From contig NW_025940924.1 in assembly GCF_000764305.2 (NCBI RefSeq), forward strand, positions 66,133-130,132: DNA of 64,000 nucleotides, in the 5' to 3' direction. The notes under the pieces were generated by a model that worked only from the letters and a program-made list of their open reading frames with translations, did not search any database and had not been told where the DNA came from. The position numbers were made by a program, and so were the translations under genes. This DNA is from Hyalella azteca (Eukaryota > Arthropoda > Malacostraca > Amphipoda > Hyalellidae). Each line of letters begins with the position of its first letter. The first letter of the stretch is position 1. Below are positions 45,281-59,440 of this stretch, one piece after another.

Positions 45281-48200
45281 CGCATTCATTCATACGGCTG
45301 TACTCGTGGCCGTAAAATTTGCCCTATCCGCAAGCATTGTTACGCCCACATCTAGCAATGGCTTACGCATCTACAACCGTGCATACTTTTGTAGTTAATC
45401 CCATATCGACGGAACGACATTTATCGTTAATCACATTAATCCCCTATCGTTTAGAAAGACATTTATCATTCAATATTATCGTTCATACTTCAGAAATGTT
45501 ATTTACTCATTATCAACGTCACGATTCCATCTATAATGTAAGTATTATTCTCTGATTGGAATTTGTAATCGCTGTGTCAAACATCCGCATACAGTAACGT
45601 AATGAGTGTCTGACATCATCCTCTAAGTCACAGCGAGCAAGACGACTATAGAGCCGATTTACTGCTATGAAAATTTGAATAAGAGAGTAAAATCGTTTTA
45701 ATAATTTATTAATCGTTTATTTCTATGTGGAACTCCAGCGGTTTTGGCTCATGACAATCATATTTATGAAGCATCAACGTAGAATAAGCCATTCATTTAT
45801 AAGCTAATATATCAGCAAGAAAAAACTATGAATGTTTAAAAGAATTTTTTTTTCATTTTTCAGGTGAGGCTGAGCTGCATCACTGTGGGTGAATATTCAT
45901 GTTTTTAAACACTTAGATTAGATAACCTATGGCAGTAATTAATCTATTCAGATTTCATCGAAACTACGAGCTGACTTTAAAATCTATAGATATTTTTATT
46001 AGTAGAAAAATAACATTGAAGCGAATAAAATTAATTGAACGCTCGAAATGAGCTTGACTAAATTAATTCATAAAAACTTATTTCGAAGTGCAGATTTATG
46101 GCACCATCCCCGCAAGTAAGTAAATTTATTTAATTGTATTTTATAAATTTTGGTCTTATAAATATTCATCCCATTTAGAGTTGCAAAGAAAATCAGTTTA
46201 TTCGCTCCAATGTAATTTCGTTCCCACAATCAGCCTAAAATACGAATTTTCTATTCGTTGTGGAGTCTTAAAGTCTACGGAGTTATAAATTACTATTCAA
46301 GTTACTTCACAAGAATCGGAAAATATTCATCCGCAATCACTTTTTGGAAATGAAAACTATGTATATAAAAAGCCCTCAGATTTTATATGTCCATTTGAAA
46401 AGTAATTAATATAAATTAAATAAATATAATATATATAAATAAATAAGATATGATTCAATTTTTTGTAAAATTCCTATTATATACAAGAATCGCAGGTTAC
46501 GTTTTCATGGTAGAGAACTGTCTGAGGCAAATCTTTATTACACAATTACGGTCATTTTGATGCCTCAATTTTTGTATCCAAACCTCATGTTTGAATTTCT
46601 TGCCTTTTCCACCACTGCCATACTTTCGTACCATTGTAGCCATTCCCACAACTGCTATTTGCCGGAACATGATAAGCGATGACCGCTCTCCGTTTCCGCC
46701 ATGTCTCACTAGACCGCCTTTACGGCACTCGAGTTTGTAAAGAACGTTGATCCAGCGAAGTGAAGCGTAGATGTCGTGTTAGGTCTCAAGTTAGTGTCTT
46801 CGCTTGCCCCGAATTGTGCGTAGAAGCTATTTTCCTATGATACGCTCGTACACTGGAACCATGGTCACCCAGCCGAAATTTCTTCTCGAAGGTTCATATT
46901 GGTATAGGCAGGTCTTGAATTTTAGGTGAATGTTTTGTTGGTTAAAGTATATTTTGTGTAAATGTGAGAAACGTTATTTTATGTATATGTGAATTAGGAT
47001 GCATGAATGTACAAGATTAGTCAGACCCGTATAGCTCGAGCAGCGTCACAGCTCAAAATTGTGCTCAAGCCGGCTGGAAAGTCCGTTTTCTTCAGATATT
47101 TTCATGGGGGACTTCATATTCTTCCAACCTCCATAAATAATGGGGTTTTTGAAGTACCTCGAATACGTCTCGAGGAACACTCTTTCGCTTCCATTGGACG
47201 TTGTTTTCCATGATGAATAACGACGGTCCATGGGTTTTCTTGCCGACATTTTTCCAGTTCTTGCCACAAGAGAAAGAGGAGATGGAGCCGAGCTCGATCT
47301 GTCACTTGATTTTTGCTCAAGACTTGAAATTTAGTGCGTAAGTTTGCAGGCAAGTTGATTTTGTTCGACGCTGGCAAACAAAGCTGTCAGATTTATGTCA
47401 GAAGAAAGCGAGCAACCTCGCTATGCAAATGAGACTAGAAATCCACCCGTTGGTTATTATGAAGTCTGGAGTTTTATCATTCGGGCACGGAGTGCTTCCC
47501 TGAAACAAGTTTGAGAAAAAGATGCTCTCCCTGTAGGGGAGAAAAAATATCTAACCCTATTCTTAGTCGGAATAAATAATTAAATTATTAATTAATTATA
47601 GTAATTAAATTAAATCATCAGAAATCTTTTTAAACTGTGCCTGATTGCCTGTAACGGCATTTAATTTGGCCGCTCCGTGCAACCAAACTGTGAGCATTCA
47701 CGGAAATGCCAATTAAAACTAAATTAGAGAAAATCAGTACTAATGCACATTTTTGAATAATATCGGACTAATAATAATTCTTCATGGCGGTTTGATCGCG
47801 GAAAATCCAGTTTTTATTGCTTTTTTTCGGACAGAGCACGATTTTTTATTTGTTCGTAATAACAAGCGAGATCTCTCGGAGATGATATCCAACTGTTATT
47901 GACTGTATATATAAAAATATTTAAATCAACTGATGTAAAACTATATTAGGTCAACTGCTTTAAATATTTATTTTCTAATGTAAATCGACTGACACATATC
48001 GTTTAACTTTTCCAAACATTTCATAATATTCCACCCGATTTCGATAGTAATCAAATCGGCTATAGAAATAATTCGTCGATACCAAAGCAACAATTTTCCC
48101 GATCGTTTCTTGCAACAAAATTCCCGTTCTGAAACACCCTCAAATTCCTAGTGTAATCATAAAGGTTTCTGCCACTCTGTTCTGAACGCCTACAAATGGA

Positions 48201-48503
48201 ACCAAAGTTTTCGTCGAAATCCGTCAGCAGCAAGGAAATGAGTCTCACATTTTAAAGCAAAGTCTACTAACGATCACCTTAACCTGCCGTCCATCAGCAC
48301 CGCCTCGCTCTTCTCAGCAATTCAACAATTTGCCAACCCGAAAAACCGCCATTCTCCCGCAACGCAATTACAAATAAGATCGGTGTAAAAATATGTCCAT
48401 CCGTTCCACTTGAGGCGTAAACTTCTCATCAAAATTTATCGCTTGAGCCACTCAAAAAACCGACCTTCGCCATAAATCCTTTCGGCATTCAAGATCAAAT
48501 TTT
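45281..48503. other. AT-rich unique sequence
   Basis: No array, RNA gene or exon was recognised. Overlapping short frames at 47007-47377 on both strands are mutually exclusive and unsupported. Confidence 0.3.
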
Positions 48504-48987
48504 TCAAACCTCAACAAACCTAGAATTGGGAAAAGTTGCCTCCATTCCAAGTCTGGGAATCATTTTTGCTTCTTCCAAAGCGTTGCATCTGAACTGGCCG
48601 CTTTGCGAGGATTTCCTTCCCTTGCCCAGCCTTCTCCCAGAAAATTTAATTACTGCCCAACTCTTCCGCGAAGAGCGCCTGATTTTCTCATTCGGGGTAA
48701 AAATTACAATCGCGGCCGGGAAATCTAGGGTAGAAGTTTGGCTAAGAAAAGACGAGACTAGGGAATTTTTGACAGGGCACGATTTAGCGATTCTGCGTCT
48801 GAAGACACGCTCTGATATTATAGAGATTGCGGCTGGAAAATTCAAAATTAATGACAGGCTTGCGGCCGTTTTTTCTTGTCAGGGATATTTCAGGATACAC
48901 GAGCCCTGGGCCTGGGTTGCGCTGGATGTTGTGGGGCCTAGCTCCGTTATTTCTTTGAAGATTTTTATCTGGAAATGTGGAGATTAA
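48504..48987. other. Segment open on both strands, function unknown
   Basis: The plus strand is open for about 153 codons from a TTG at 48526 and the minus strand for about 113 codons from a TTG at 48845. The plus translation includes a charged central part (VWLRKDETREFL). A short direct repeat (ATTGCGGCTGGAAAATTCA-like) occurs twice, about 118 bases apart, giving IAAGK twice. No ATG start, domain or splice pair was found. A decayed gene, a mobile-element remnant or chance are all possible. Confidence 0.2.
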
Positions 48988-50201
48988 TCGAAATATTCAA
49001 TTGTGTCCTTAACAGTGAGATCAGAAATTTTGACACCGCATAATAAATACCATACCTATGAAAGCATATAATAAGATCGCGATATTGTTTAACGAACATT
49101 AAGTTTTGGAATTTTCACTTAACATAATATATTATGAAATTGTGACATAATATACTGAGTTCAGAAAATATGAAGTTTTAAATAGTTAAAAACCAAGTAA
49201 CAATAATTAATGTTCAACAGTTAGAATCTCATTTTATCGTTTGAGTGCAAGAAATAGATTTATTTTCATGGAATTATTTCAATAAATATTAGTAAAGCAA
49301 TTCAGAATATTTAAACAAATCAAAATTGATTGCCAAATGTCAATTTCTCTCTCCTTTACTAATTTGCAATCTATATGTTCATTATTATAGGAAAATATTA
49401 AATTTAATGTTGATTGATTTTTACATATCTCGTCATTTTCGTTTCGCAATCTTCAAACTTTGCAGGCCCCTTTTCCCTGTCCACCGAATGTCTCCCTTCT
49501 CCCTTCCTTGGTAGCTCCAGAACAAAAGTAATTAAGTAATTATTTATGCAAACTTCTGCTCAAGACGCTCAGGTTTGAAAGTATTAGTTAGATTTAGAAA
49601 GAAAGCCTTGTCTTCTGAGCGAATAAATCGGGGTTAGTGCGACGCCAAGATCGGTATAGGCATATTTCCCCTCGGTCTTGGAGTGTGAGGGAAGGTGAAA
49701 TCCCTACATCTCCCCATATTTGAAGACTGTCATTTAAATATAAACAATTTGTTGGAAAATAAATCATGCGAATTTAATACTTCGGGAAGGAGCTAAAAAT
49801 TAAAACAATTAAATTAAATTGTTTTAGAATTAGAAATTAAATCAATTAAATAAATTAGAAATTAAAGTAATTTCCGTGAGTTAATTCAGAGCCAAATCCG
49901 TTTAGGAGTGAGCTAGGTTTCATTAAACATGGTCCTTCAATTACTATGGACGCATCATTTAGCTTCAGCTTATTAATTAATTTAGTTAGTATGGTCATAA
50001 GACGACTATTTATTTACCACCTCTAAAAGCTGAAAAGTCATAGTGTACTTATTTCACTTATCATTATAAATACAGTAGTTTTCCCGACTTTTGGAGTCCG
50101 GTGTGATATAACTTTTCAGGGGCTATCATGAGACCCAAGCTCACTGCCCATAACTGACCTCAACTGAATGAGATTGCTCATGATAGTTTTTTATGAACAA
50201 T
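48988..50201. other. AT-rich unique sequence
   Basis: Stretches of AATTAAATT words lie around 49800-49880. No gene was recognised. Confidence 0.35.
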
Positions 50202-51366
50202 AATATGCGTTTAAAAATCACTTTTTAAAGACAATACTTCTAAAGAGACCAATGTCTCCGATGCTACACATGTACAATAAATTTTTTATTTTATTTTCAA
50301 ATATTAAAAAAATATATTTTAATATTGATTTTTTCAATTTCTCATATTATTTATTTTGTAAATTGATTCAAGCACTGTCTCCAATTTTACGCATTTGTGC
50401 GAAATTTCAAATCGATTGGACAATTAGAAGTGTGTTAAATATAGATAATAAGATTTGTAGCAGACAAACGTACAAACAAACAAACATACAAGCAACAAGA
50501 AGAGAAGTTAAAGAGAAGTGTTGTAATAAAATATGCGTTTAAAAATTACTCTTTAATGACAACACTTCTAAAGAATCCAGTGTCTCTGATGTTACACGTG
50601 TACAATAAAGTTACAATTTTATTTTCATATATTATAGAAATCGTTTTTAATTATTTTAAAATATAAAAAATTGTTATATACAATTTTTTAATTTACAAAA
50701 TTATTTATTCCATCAATTGATTCATGTATTATCTCCGACTTTACGTAAGTGAAAATTTCAGATCGATTGAACAGGTAGAAGTGTATTAAATATAAATTAT
50801 AAGATTTGTGGCAGACAAACAATCAAACAACAAGAAGTGTTGTTATAGAGAAGTGTTGTAAAAAAAGAGGACATTACATGTGGGAAAATCAAGATTGGAC
50901 AATTAGAAGTGTGTTAAATATAGATAATAAGATTTGTAGCAGACAAACGTACAAACAAACAAACATACAAGCAACAAGAAGAGAAGTGTTGTAATAAAAT
51001 ATGCGTTTAAAAATTACTCTTTAATGACAACACTTCTAAAGAATCCAGTGTCTCTGATGTTACATGTGTACAATAAATTTACAATTTTTTTTCAAATATT
51101 AAAGAAATCGTTTTTAATTATTTTAAAATATAAAAAATTTCTTCTATATAATTTTTTTCAATTTACAAAATTATTTATTCTGTCAATTGGTTCATGTATT
51201 GTCTCCGGCTTTACGTAAGTGTGCAAAATTTCAGATCGATTGGACAGGTAGAAGTGTATTAAATATCAATTATAAGATTTGTGGCAGACAAACAATCAAA
51301 CAGCAAGAAGTGATGTTATAGAGAAGTGTTGGAAAAAAAGAGGACATTACATGTGGGAAAATCAGG
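50202..51366. repeat. Composite direct-repeat block (about 330-470 bp units)
   Basis: AATATGCGTTTAAAAAT opens units at 50202, 50530 and 50998. The second (50530-50891) and third (50998-51366) are whole close copies, both ending ACATTACATGTGGGAAAATC. Between them, 50892-50997 repeats the tail of the first unit almost exactly, apart from a 10-base indel. Tails include a CAGACAAAC run with ACAAACAAAC and an upstream ATCGATTGGAC phrase, text resembling the 3' ends of dispersed invertebrate repeats. No coding capacity is evident. Confidence 0.85.
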
Positions 51367-53739
51367 TGATAAAAGCATATGCTTTCACGCATGAATCGCT
51401 ATATTACTGATGAAAAAATAGTGTAAACAATCAATTTACCTTGCAATGTCAAATTACTTCCCCCTCAGAGTTACTCCAGATTACCCCGCCATGCATGTTA
51501 CCCTGCCGCTTGGGGTTACTAAACTTCAATCGCATTCAGCCATCCGAACAATACCAGGTTAACCAGCGAGCTAGGGATTAAAATAACAACCGATTGTATT
51601 CATTGATAAAACAGGAATTGTGAAGAATTCTTGTAATGGCAAAAGTGGGTTCTAATGGCATTAACATTACACGAAGTCTATATCTTACATCATCACGAAC
51701 TACTCGTAGATCATAGCGGTCTGATCTCCACATAGAGATTTTCATCCAGTTAAAATATAACTTGGTTACTTTTCAAACTCGCATTGGAAAATATAAAGAA
51801 ATACTTAAAATTCACAAATTCCTCTCAAATAAAATTTGTGTTGCGTATATTAGAAACCATTAAGTATATTATGCGAATATTAGAAACATTATATTTTATT
51901 GGGAAATTTGACTATTTTACGAGCATTCCATATATTACTGCATAAGCTTGGCCTACGAAAATTTATTTCTGTTACTGTGAGGAATAGATTGATCATCATT
52001 ATACGTTTAGCCCAGTCCAATTTGAAACTTCAAAAAATTAGTTATTTAAGCAAAATTCGAAAGGCAATGTCAATCATACGAATAATTTTCTCATATACTT
52101 AGCCAGCTCAGCCTCTTGGATTCTGATTAGAGGCTCTCATAATGGATACTATTTTATTTCTATAAGGCGTCTATATAAGCAAATTAATGTTCTTAATATT
52201 TTGCAAAGATTTTATAAAGAGTACAAGTTAAAATCGATTCAGCGCGTAGGAATTGATAGTTATTAGTCGAAAGACATTATAAAACACATGACAATGCCTC
52301 TATGACAAATTGTGGTGAAAATTCCATAAATTTAGTGTAAATCAAATTGACAAGCGAGCCAATTAATAATATTTTGAAATATAAAAAAACTTCATGTAAT
52401 GCTGTTTTTTTCTTTATACCCAGAGAATTATCACTTAACTTTAACTCGTCAATGACAATTGGAATGTAAAAACGGTTGAAGGTTCTAAATGGTTATTATA
52501 TCTGTAGATGGGATATTACATACGTTGATACGTATTATAAAAACAATTTCTTACGCAAGGAGAGTTGTGAAGTAACCAAAGGTAACTCGGGAGATATATT
52601 GTAGTCTCTGCTCGAAGAGAACTTGACAACGATTTTCTGTTGTTCAATCGTACTTAGAAAACGGTCGCGTTTTCTGATGATGCTGCAATCTTTATAGGGG
52701 TGACTATCGAATGAACATAATGCTTTTGTAATTTTCATTGGCTAATAATTCCTGACAATTAAAAATAGTTCCCACAATAAATATGATATAGAATAATCCA
52801 TATAGCTTTCAAATATCCATGATCTTCCATCCATTTCAAACTTTATACGCGTGCAAGTCACTTCCATACTTCGAAATAATAAATGTTTTTTTTTTCACTC
52901 CAAAAATTTGATAGAGGGAATTTGAAATATAGTGACTGACTGTCGTCTTGATATGAGGCGGCAAAACGAATTATATTTTTGTTCATTTTGTAGGAATCGT
53001 CTGTAGCATTGGGTGAGGTAAAGTTTTAAAAACATCTATTAATGTTAAATTAAAAAAATAGTCATATATACATTAATAATAATGTACTGCAATTTATGTG
53101 TATTGGCTGAAGTTCGTGGTAAGCTTATTCAAACGGAATAAGCTTGAGGTATAGAATTTGGGTTGCGATTCACAAAGAAGTATCAATAAGCTAGTAAAGC
53201 TACGCATGACCTGCATGTAAAGGTTCATGAAATAGATTTGATTTCTATGCAAATTTTTTCGTATGACAATATTACCTCCAGAAAAGATAGTTTAAAACTT
53301 ATAGATGCATCGATAGATCAGATCCTGATCATCGGAAAAAGTGCGGTTAGTTAGTTCTTGGTTGTGGACCTAAAATTTTAATTGAGTTTAGCATGAAAGA
53401 GTAATTTTCTTTGATCGTGGCTGAGTTTCCCATTTTCTTCTGTGTGTGTGGCGACCTGAACATTCTGCTATCTAAGTTTCAAAGCAATATTGGAGTGTGA
53501 TAGTACGCAATTTTGAATCGACAGCAGCAATGATAGTAATTACTGAAGAATAAAACATAATGGTAAAGTTTAAGCTGACTATTAAAATGAAATATATTAC
53601 AGTGCAAGCTGCAATGGCAAAGCCGACAAAGAGCGATGAGAGTTGCAAAGAGAGCAGCACCGCCTTCAGGTTTCCTCTTTCGATAAAATTTTTAGTCTTA
53701 ACGGGCATGTGCACGAAATAATTTCTTTTGGTCTTGCGT
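51367..53739. other. AT-rich unique sequence with one 10-bp hairpin
   Basis: AAGCTTATTC (53121-53130) pairs perfectly with GAATAAGCTT (53136-53145) around AAACG. No gene was recognised. Confidence 0.4.
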
Positions 53740-54071
53740 AGAAGCGAATGCGCAAGAACGCCGAGACTTGCAGGAGGACCTTGGGAGTCTGGAACGAAGG
53801 CAGCGACAGAGCGAGAGCCTCGCCAGAAGCGGGAGGCAGGAGAGGGAGGCGCTACAAAGCTGGGGTAGAGGGAGACTCTACCATTGGGAGGAGCAAGCGC
53901 TGCCGGGGTAGAGCGGGAGGTTGCGGTAGAGAAGAACTCTGTCTGCTTGAGAGCTGCGGGAGTGATGAAGAAACACGAGACCTCAGCGGGAGGCATGGAG
54001 AGGCGGTGCGTCTGTCGTCGGGGTAATGCGGGAGTTGGACTGGAGTAGTGGAGGCTGGGAGGAGATTTCAA
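53472..54071 (-). other. Long open frame across a GC-rich block, doubtful
   Basis: The minus strand is open for 199 codons from a TTG, or 174 from an ATG at 53996. The N-terminal half is Pro/Ser/Ala-rich and mirrors degenerate GCGGGAGG repeats on the plus strand (53740-54060). The C-terminal half has a hydrophobic stretch (FVGFAIAACTVIYFILIVSL) that AT-rich DNA can produce by chance. Overlapping CRE-like sites (TGACGTGA, TGACGTCA) lie at 54171-54183, upstream on this strand. No domain, splice site or poly(A) signal supports a gene. Confidence 0.17.
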
Positions 54072-55118
54072 ACATTAAATGCATAGGAAAACAGATAAAG
54101 AGGCTGAACTTGGAGCTGGGAGGATCTAATTTTTGGGAAATGGGATGGACAAGCGGATTTTGGGCGTGTTTGACGTGACGTCATTGAGAAGGTTGCAAGT
54201 AGCTTCCGAACGCACAAGTTTGCCCTGAGAGGAATCTTGTGGGGAAGCTGCAGTAAAAATTTCTTGCTCGACTTTATTTACCAATAACCTAAGCGTCTTC
54301 ACATAGTCTTGAGGGATAGGGAATACTTCACAAACTTCAGCGCTAAAAACCATGAAACTTTCCTCATTGTTATTAATCGTAGCCGAGAAAATTTAATCGA
54401 AAAAATCCCCACTTAGATTAGTTTATCCACGAATGCATCCGTTTTCTTCCAAAAATTCTTTCTGTCCATGTGGCATAAAAGCCTTCAGCAAACAATGTTT
54501 TGTGGTCAATATTACGCCGTTGACGCGATAATAAAATGACTTTACAAACTTCACCTGGATTTGCAATCAATGCTTTTCTGGCGTTATATTTTTTCAAATA
54601 TATCAAGTAAAAATGCCAAAAGTGATGCAGTAGGGAGGGTAAAAAGAAGGAATTTTTTACGCAATGTCACTTCAGGTAAAGAATGAGGGATGTCAACGCT
54701 GCTTGCTTTTTATAGGGTAAAATAACACCAGATTTGCCCTAGACGTAGTACACTAACTCAAATTTGCAATTCCATGACAGTTATGTAGCCAGCTGCTTTC
54801 TTTGACCAACAACGAAGTTATTACAGAATATAGTGCTCGGTGAAACATTTTGATCAATTATTTTTGTAGCAAAGAATTGTTGGTGTGGACTATATAGCAC
54901 TGAATGCAAGAAACGTGAAACCTATAATATGTAATAGGGTGTTATTTAACAGCGTTGCGCTAATAATTTATGAAAAATATTTCGTTGCGTAAAAAATAGA
55001 CGTAAACTAAATCCAGGAAATTAATGGAACAGAAAATAATAATGTCTTACTTAATTATTTATCGCGCTAAATACATGCTGAACTGCTGCTGTCTATTCAC
55101 GTTCAGCGGGCATTAGTA
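54072..55118. other. AT-rich unique sequence
   Basis: It contains the CRE-like pair at 54171-54183. No gene was recognised. Confidence 0.35.
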
Positions 55119-55625
55119 CTCAGTATGACACTATATATAACAATATACAAACATTTCCTCCGCAGTCGACTCATTTCTATTGTGCCGTTATGCTCAGTTA
55201 GACAATCTATGAATATAACCTCTGCAGTCGACTTGGTGTCTATTGTACCGTTGTGCTCAGTAAACGACACTCTACGAACTTTACCTATGCCGTCGACTGA
55301 TTTCTATCGTGCCGCTAGCTGTGCTCAGTATATGACACTCTACGAACATTACCTCTGCCGTCGACTGATATCTATCGTGCCGCTAGCTGTGCTCAGTATA
55401 TGACACTCTCTACGAACATTACCTTTGCAGTCGACTCATTTCTATCGTGCCGTTGTGTTCAGTATGATACTCTCAGAACATGACATATGCAGTCTCTCAT
55501 GTTTACTGTGAAGTTGTGCTCAGTATGACACCTCTCTAAATCGACATCTGCAGTCTACTCATGTTCATCGTGCAGTCGTGCTCAATATGACACTACGAAC
55601 ATGACCTCTGCCGTTCACGTACTCC
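55119..55625. repeat. 62-70 bp tandem array, about 8 copies
   Basis: Units carry GTCGACTSATTTCTAT, GTGCCG, GTGCTCAGTATGACACT and TACGAACATTACCTCTGC. GTCGAC occurs at 55165, 55227, 55292, 55360 and 55430, then decays. Copies at the 3' end are the most diverged. No protein-coding support. Confidence 0.9.
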
Positions 55626-58480
55626 TCATCTTAGCATTCAAGAAGAGCGACTAGTTTCAATTAAAGCTCAGTATATGGACTGAATGTCGGCATCTCGATA
55701 ACCCGGTGCACGCAACAATGCAGTTACACCGGATCTCAAGGAGACTTTTTGGTTCGATGATCCGAGGGAAGGGAGCCTCGAGCTTCACTGATGCTGCTGC
55801 CCTCGGGAAATGAATGCGAGGGAAAGCTAGCATTGCGATCTCTGCATGCAAGCCAATGCTTGTGCTGGCGAGCGTTTGGATTTTTTTTCTTGAATAGTCC
55901 ATCAAAAATACAAGGTTATACACTGAGAAAAAATATATATGCTTTTGTGTTCTGTGAGTATGATTGTAAGGAGTATGAAAAATGTAGGAATGAGTAACAT
56001 ATAACTTCGTTCGTTGTCAGTAACTTAAATCAGTTTAGATTGGCGATTAAAATGTATGAACGGGCTATATACTACTGAATTCATATATTCTTTTTAAATT
56101 AGGGACTGGGAGGGCATCTATTTGGCTCGTACATAAAATTTTACTTCGAGGCCAGTACTGAAGCTCAGCAGTAATGAAGTTGTATAGGTACAAACTCTTG
56201 TAAAAAGTTAACCAAAATCGTTGAGTAGTAGTAACGTTTGGTACAATTCGGTGCCACTGCGGTGTAGCACTTCGCCATCAGAAAATTCATTAATGCATCC
56301 CTATTCATCATTCCTAACAATTGTTGCTTGACTATGGGCAGAGCTTCGTTTATAATGCGGGTTCAGTGTAACTAAATGTAAGAAAAGAAAGAAAGTTGCT
56401 AAAAAATTTTAGTGGATAATATTCAATCAAGTAGAAAGTATAGACAGTTCAGTAGAACGACAGTTCACTTACGTGACTGTTCAGTGTTCAGTCATCAATT
56501 AGATATTTGGAGCGGCATCAAAGCATCGCAAAGAAAGATATTTTACGAATGAAACATTCTCAAATTATAAATTAATCAAATGATTCGTTTGCATAGAAGT
56601 TGGAGTTGTTTCCATGTTGTGGCAGTAGCATGAGCTGAAAGGTTTATAACCGCAAAAAATAACTTATGTAGCAGGGAATTTTAGATTCTTTTTAGAACAA
56701 TTGACAAAACTAGTAATCTCCTTGGAAAAAAGTAATTCCCCATTCAACGTGTACGTATGATCAAAAGGGCTTAAATGGGTGCGCCAACGATATCAATTTA
56801 CGCAGCTTCAGGTGCACAATTTAAAGAGACCCAAAAGAACGACTAACTAGTTTATTAGATAAGAAAATTTTACAAAAACCAAAAGTGAATTGATTTTATT
56901 TCTTAGAAAATCGTGCATAGCAATCGTGAAATAAACAAAATATTATTGAATGAGATTTAATTCAATTTTTTTGTTGATAATTCAATATATCAAAAAATCT
57001 TCATGTTAACTAAGATAAGTATGAAACATGTCTAACATTTCCCCCAAGTTTATCACCACGCTTGTGCGAGGAGTATATGCTTCGTCAGGTAATTCCGGCA
57101 CCCCGCCCTCAAAGCTTTCATGTCGCAATTAAGCAAGGAAATTCTTTTACAAAACACATCATCATGTTTGAACAAAGACCGCCTCTCATTATCGTCGTTG
57201 CTTTATTCGTTACTCTGGGAAAAGTTGGACGCACTCAAATAAAGACGACATCAGAGTAGAGCGCTCCAGAGGTTGTGCTCAGCGACTCTAATTATGGACC
57301 CGTCTTGATGAAGGAACACTGCGTCGTCTCGATATATTGGAACCGACGCCATATTAGAGGAGGGGACGCGCTCTAAAGTCTTCGAAAAAGTTCGCCTCTG
57401 AGAAAGTTCTGCTGGGAGATTTAATTTGAAGCAACATATTGCTATGAGCTTCGAACGTTGCAATAACAACAGCACTCGATTGCTGAAACTCGGTCTTTGT
57501 TTTTAAGTCAAACCTTTCCGAAGAAATTGTTAGTAGACTAATGAAGTGAATATTTATCTTCCTGTGTCAGATAACTTTAATTATTGTTAAATTTTCATGA
57601 TTTTATTAATCGAAATTTGTCGTTTAACCGACTCATAATTATTTTATTTGAGAATAGAATAATCAATTAAACCGATTTAATGCGATTAACAGACCTATTT
57701 TTCATTTTCGCTAAACTTTTATGTAAAATTATTAACAACAATTTCAATGATCGAGTGACTATTATGAAAAAGTATGTGTGTATCAATTTAAAGTCATTTA
57801 GCATGAGTATATGATGCAAATTTTGTATTAACTTAGAGTGCGCGCGAATGTTCCGTAAATACTTGGACTGGTCTATTATATTTGGCTTGAAATTGAAAGA
57901 ATTTGGAAAAGCAAGCGTTGGACACGCTTCAAATTGCGTATAACTAAGAAATAAATTTACCGCTTTTCCAAGGACCAGTTCATTTCGAAATTATTATTGT
58001 AAAATATATAGAATCTCATGCAGTGCCTAGGAAAAATTTTCGCATAAATTTCAATGAAGAACACCCATGGGAGCCAAATACTCTTTATATAAATAAATAG
58101 TTGCTATGAGTCTATTGATGAAGACTGCCCTGTCTCAAAATACTAACTTGCACAAATAGTACTATTCAAACTTTAGCCTGCCACAACGTTCTATCACATC
58201 CCGAATGTTTGAATTAATGTTCACGCGTATGCCACGGAACAACGTGGTATATTTATACAAGACACTTTCATACATCATACACATTACAACAAGACAAATC
58301 ATGCATCAATACAGAACATGCATGTACTCCACTTTCTTGCGTTGAAAGTTCACGGGTAGGATGCAAAACATGCGTTGAAATCCATAAGTGCTTCCTTGGA
58401 AGAAAATACCCGTTACGATTAACACATATAATTATCACGCATGCTGTTATATTCATCGGCTACAAACCAAAGAGAGAGCA
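55626..58480. other. AT-rich unique sequence
   Basis: No array, RNA gene or exon was recognised. Short frames at 55657-55997 and 57062-57475 overlap on opposite strands and lack domains. Confidence 0.3.
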
Positions 58481-58913
58481 CCTACACATCCACACAACAA
58501 TACATCCGCACATCACACATCCATACATCATACATCCACATATCCACACAGCCACACATCACACACCTACACATCACACAGCCACACATCACACGTCCAC
58601 ACATCACACATCATACATCTACACATCACACACATCCACACATCACACATCCACACATTCACACATCCACACATTCACACCAACACATCACACAGCTACA
58701 CATCCCACATCACACGTCCACACATCACACATCCACACATTAACATCCCCACATCCACACATCACACATCCACACAACACACATCCACACACCACACATC
58801 CACACATCACATACCCACACCACACACCAAACACCACACATCCACACACCACACACACACCACACACACACCACACATACACCACACATTCACACATCCA
58901 CACATCACACAGC
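58481..58913. repeat. ACACATCC/ACATCACAC microsatellite
   Basis: About 430 bases of interrupted CACATC, CACACATCAC and CCACACATC words, with A/C-only composition on the plus strand apart from scattered T and rare G. His/Thr-rich frames of up to 179 codons on the plus strand and Cys/Val-rich frames on the minus strand are by-products. Confidence 0.95.
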
Positions 58914-59440
58914 AGCACTCGGGCTAATTAAATCAGGCAGCTCCCAGGAGCGGTTGGCTCATCAGACAGAACTTCTGGGGCGATTTTTCGCAGGCCGCGC
59001 GTCGTGCGCTCCTCGAACGCCGCCTCCAGTCGGCGCGTGTTTTATCTTAAGTCTTCTAAGTTTTATTTGCTCAAAGCGGATTCCTCGGCAGTTCTTCATT
59101 AGAGTTGGTCGTGTCAATGCCTTCAAATAATGGACAAAAATTATATGTCTTACACATGTTTATGTTGTCGTGTTTGTAATTTTTTCATTCAAGTAAGGGA
59201 ATGAATAAGCTATTTTATAGATTATAGGATTGCAGGAAGAACTGTGATCCAGTTCTTTTTAATCTATTTAATCACAAATAAAATTTTTGCCTCGTTATAA
59301 ATTCCTGACTCTGTGATCCGAACACCATCTTAATAAATTCCTGTGAACAAATTTGAACAAATGTCAGTCAAGTTTTACTATCTATATGGAGACTTCATTT
59401 GTTGTTCATTTTTCTAACCGGCATCTCCTGAGTCACTGCA
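58914..59440. other. GC-rich patch then AT-rich unique sequence
   Basis: CpG-rich text at 58940-59045 follows the microsatellite. Nothing was recognised. Confidence 0.3.

Noticed and set aside
55749..55761. tRNA B-box-like GGTTCGATGATCC
   Set aside because: Wrong spacing within the box, and no A-box or cloverleaf upstream.
58388..58927. 179-codon His/Thr-rich frame
   Set aside because: Pure by-product of the ACACATCC microsatellite; the other frames are open too.
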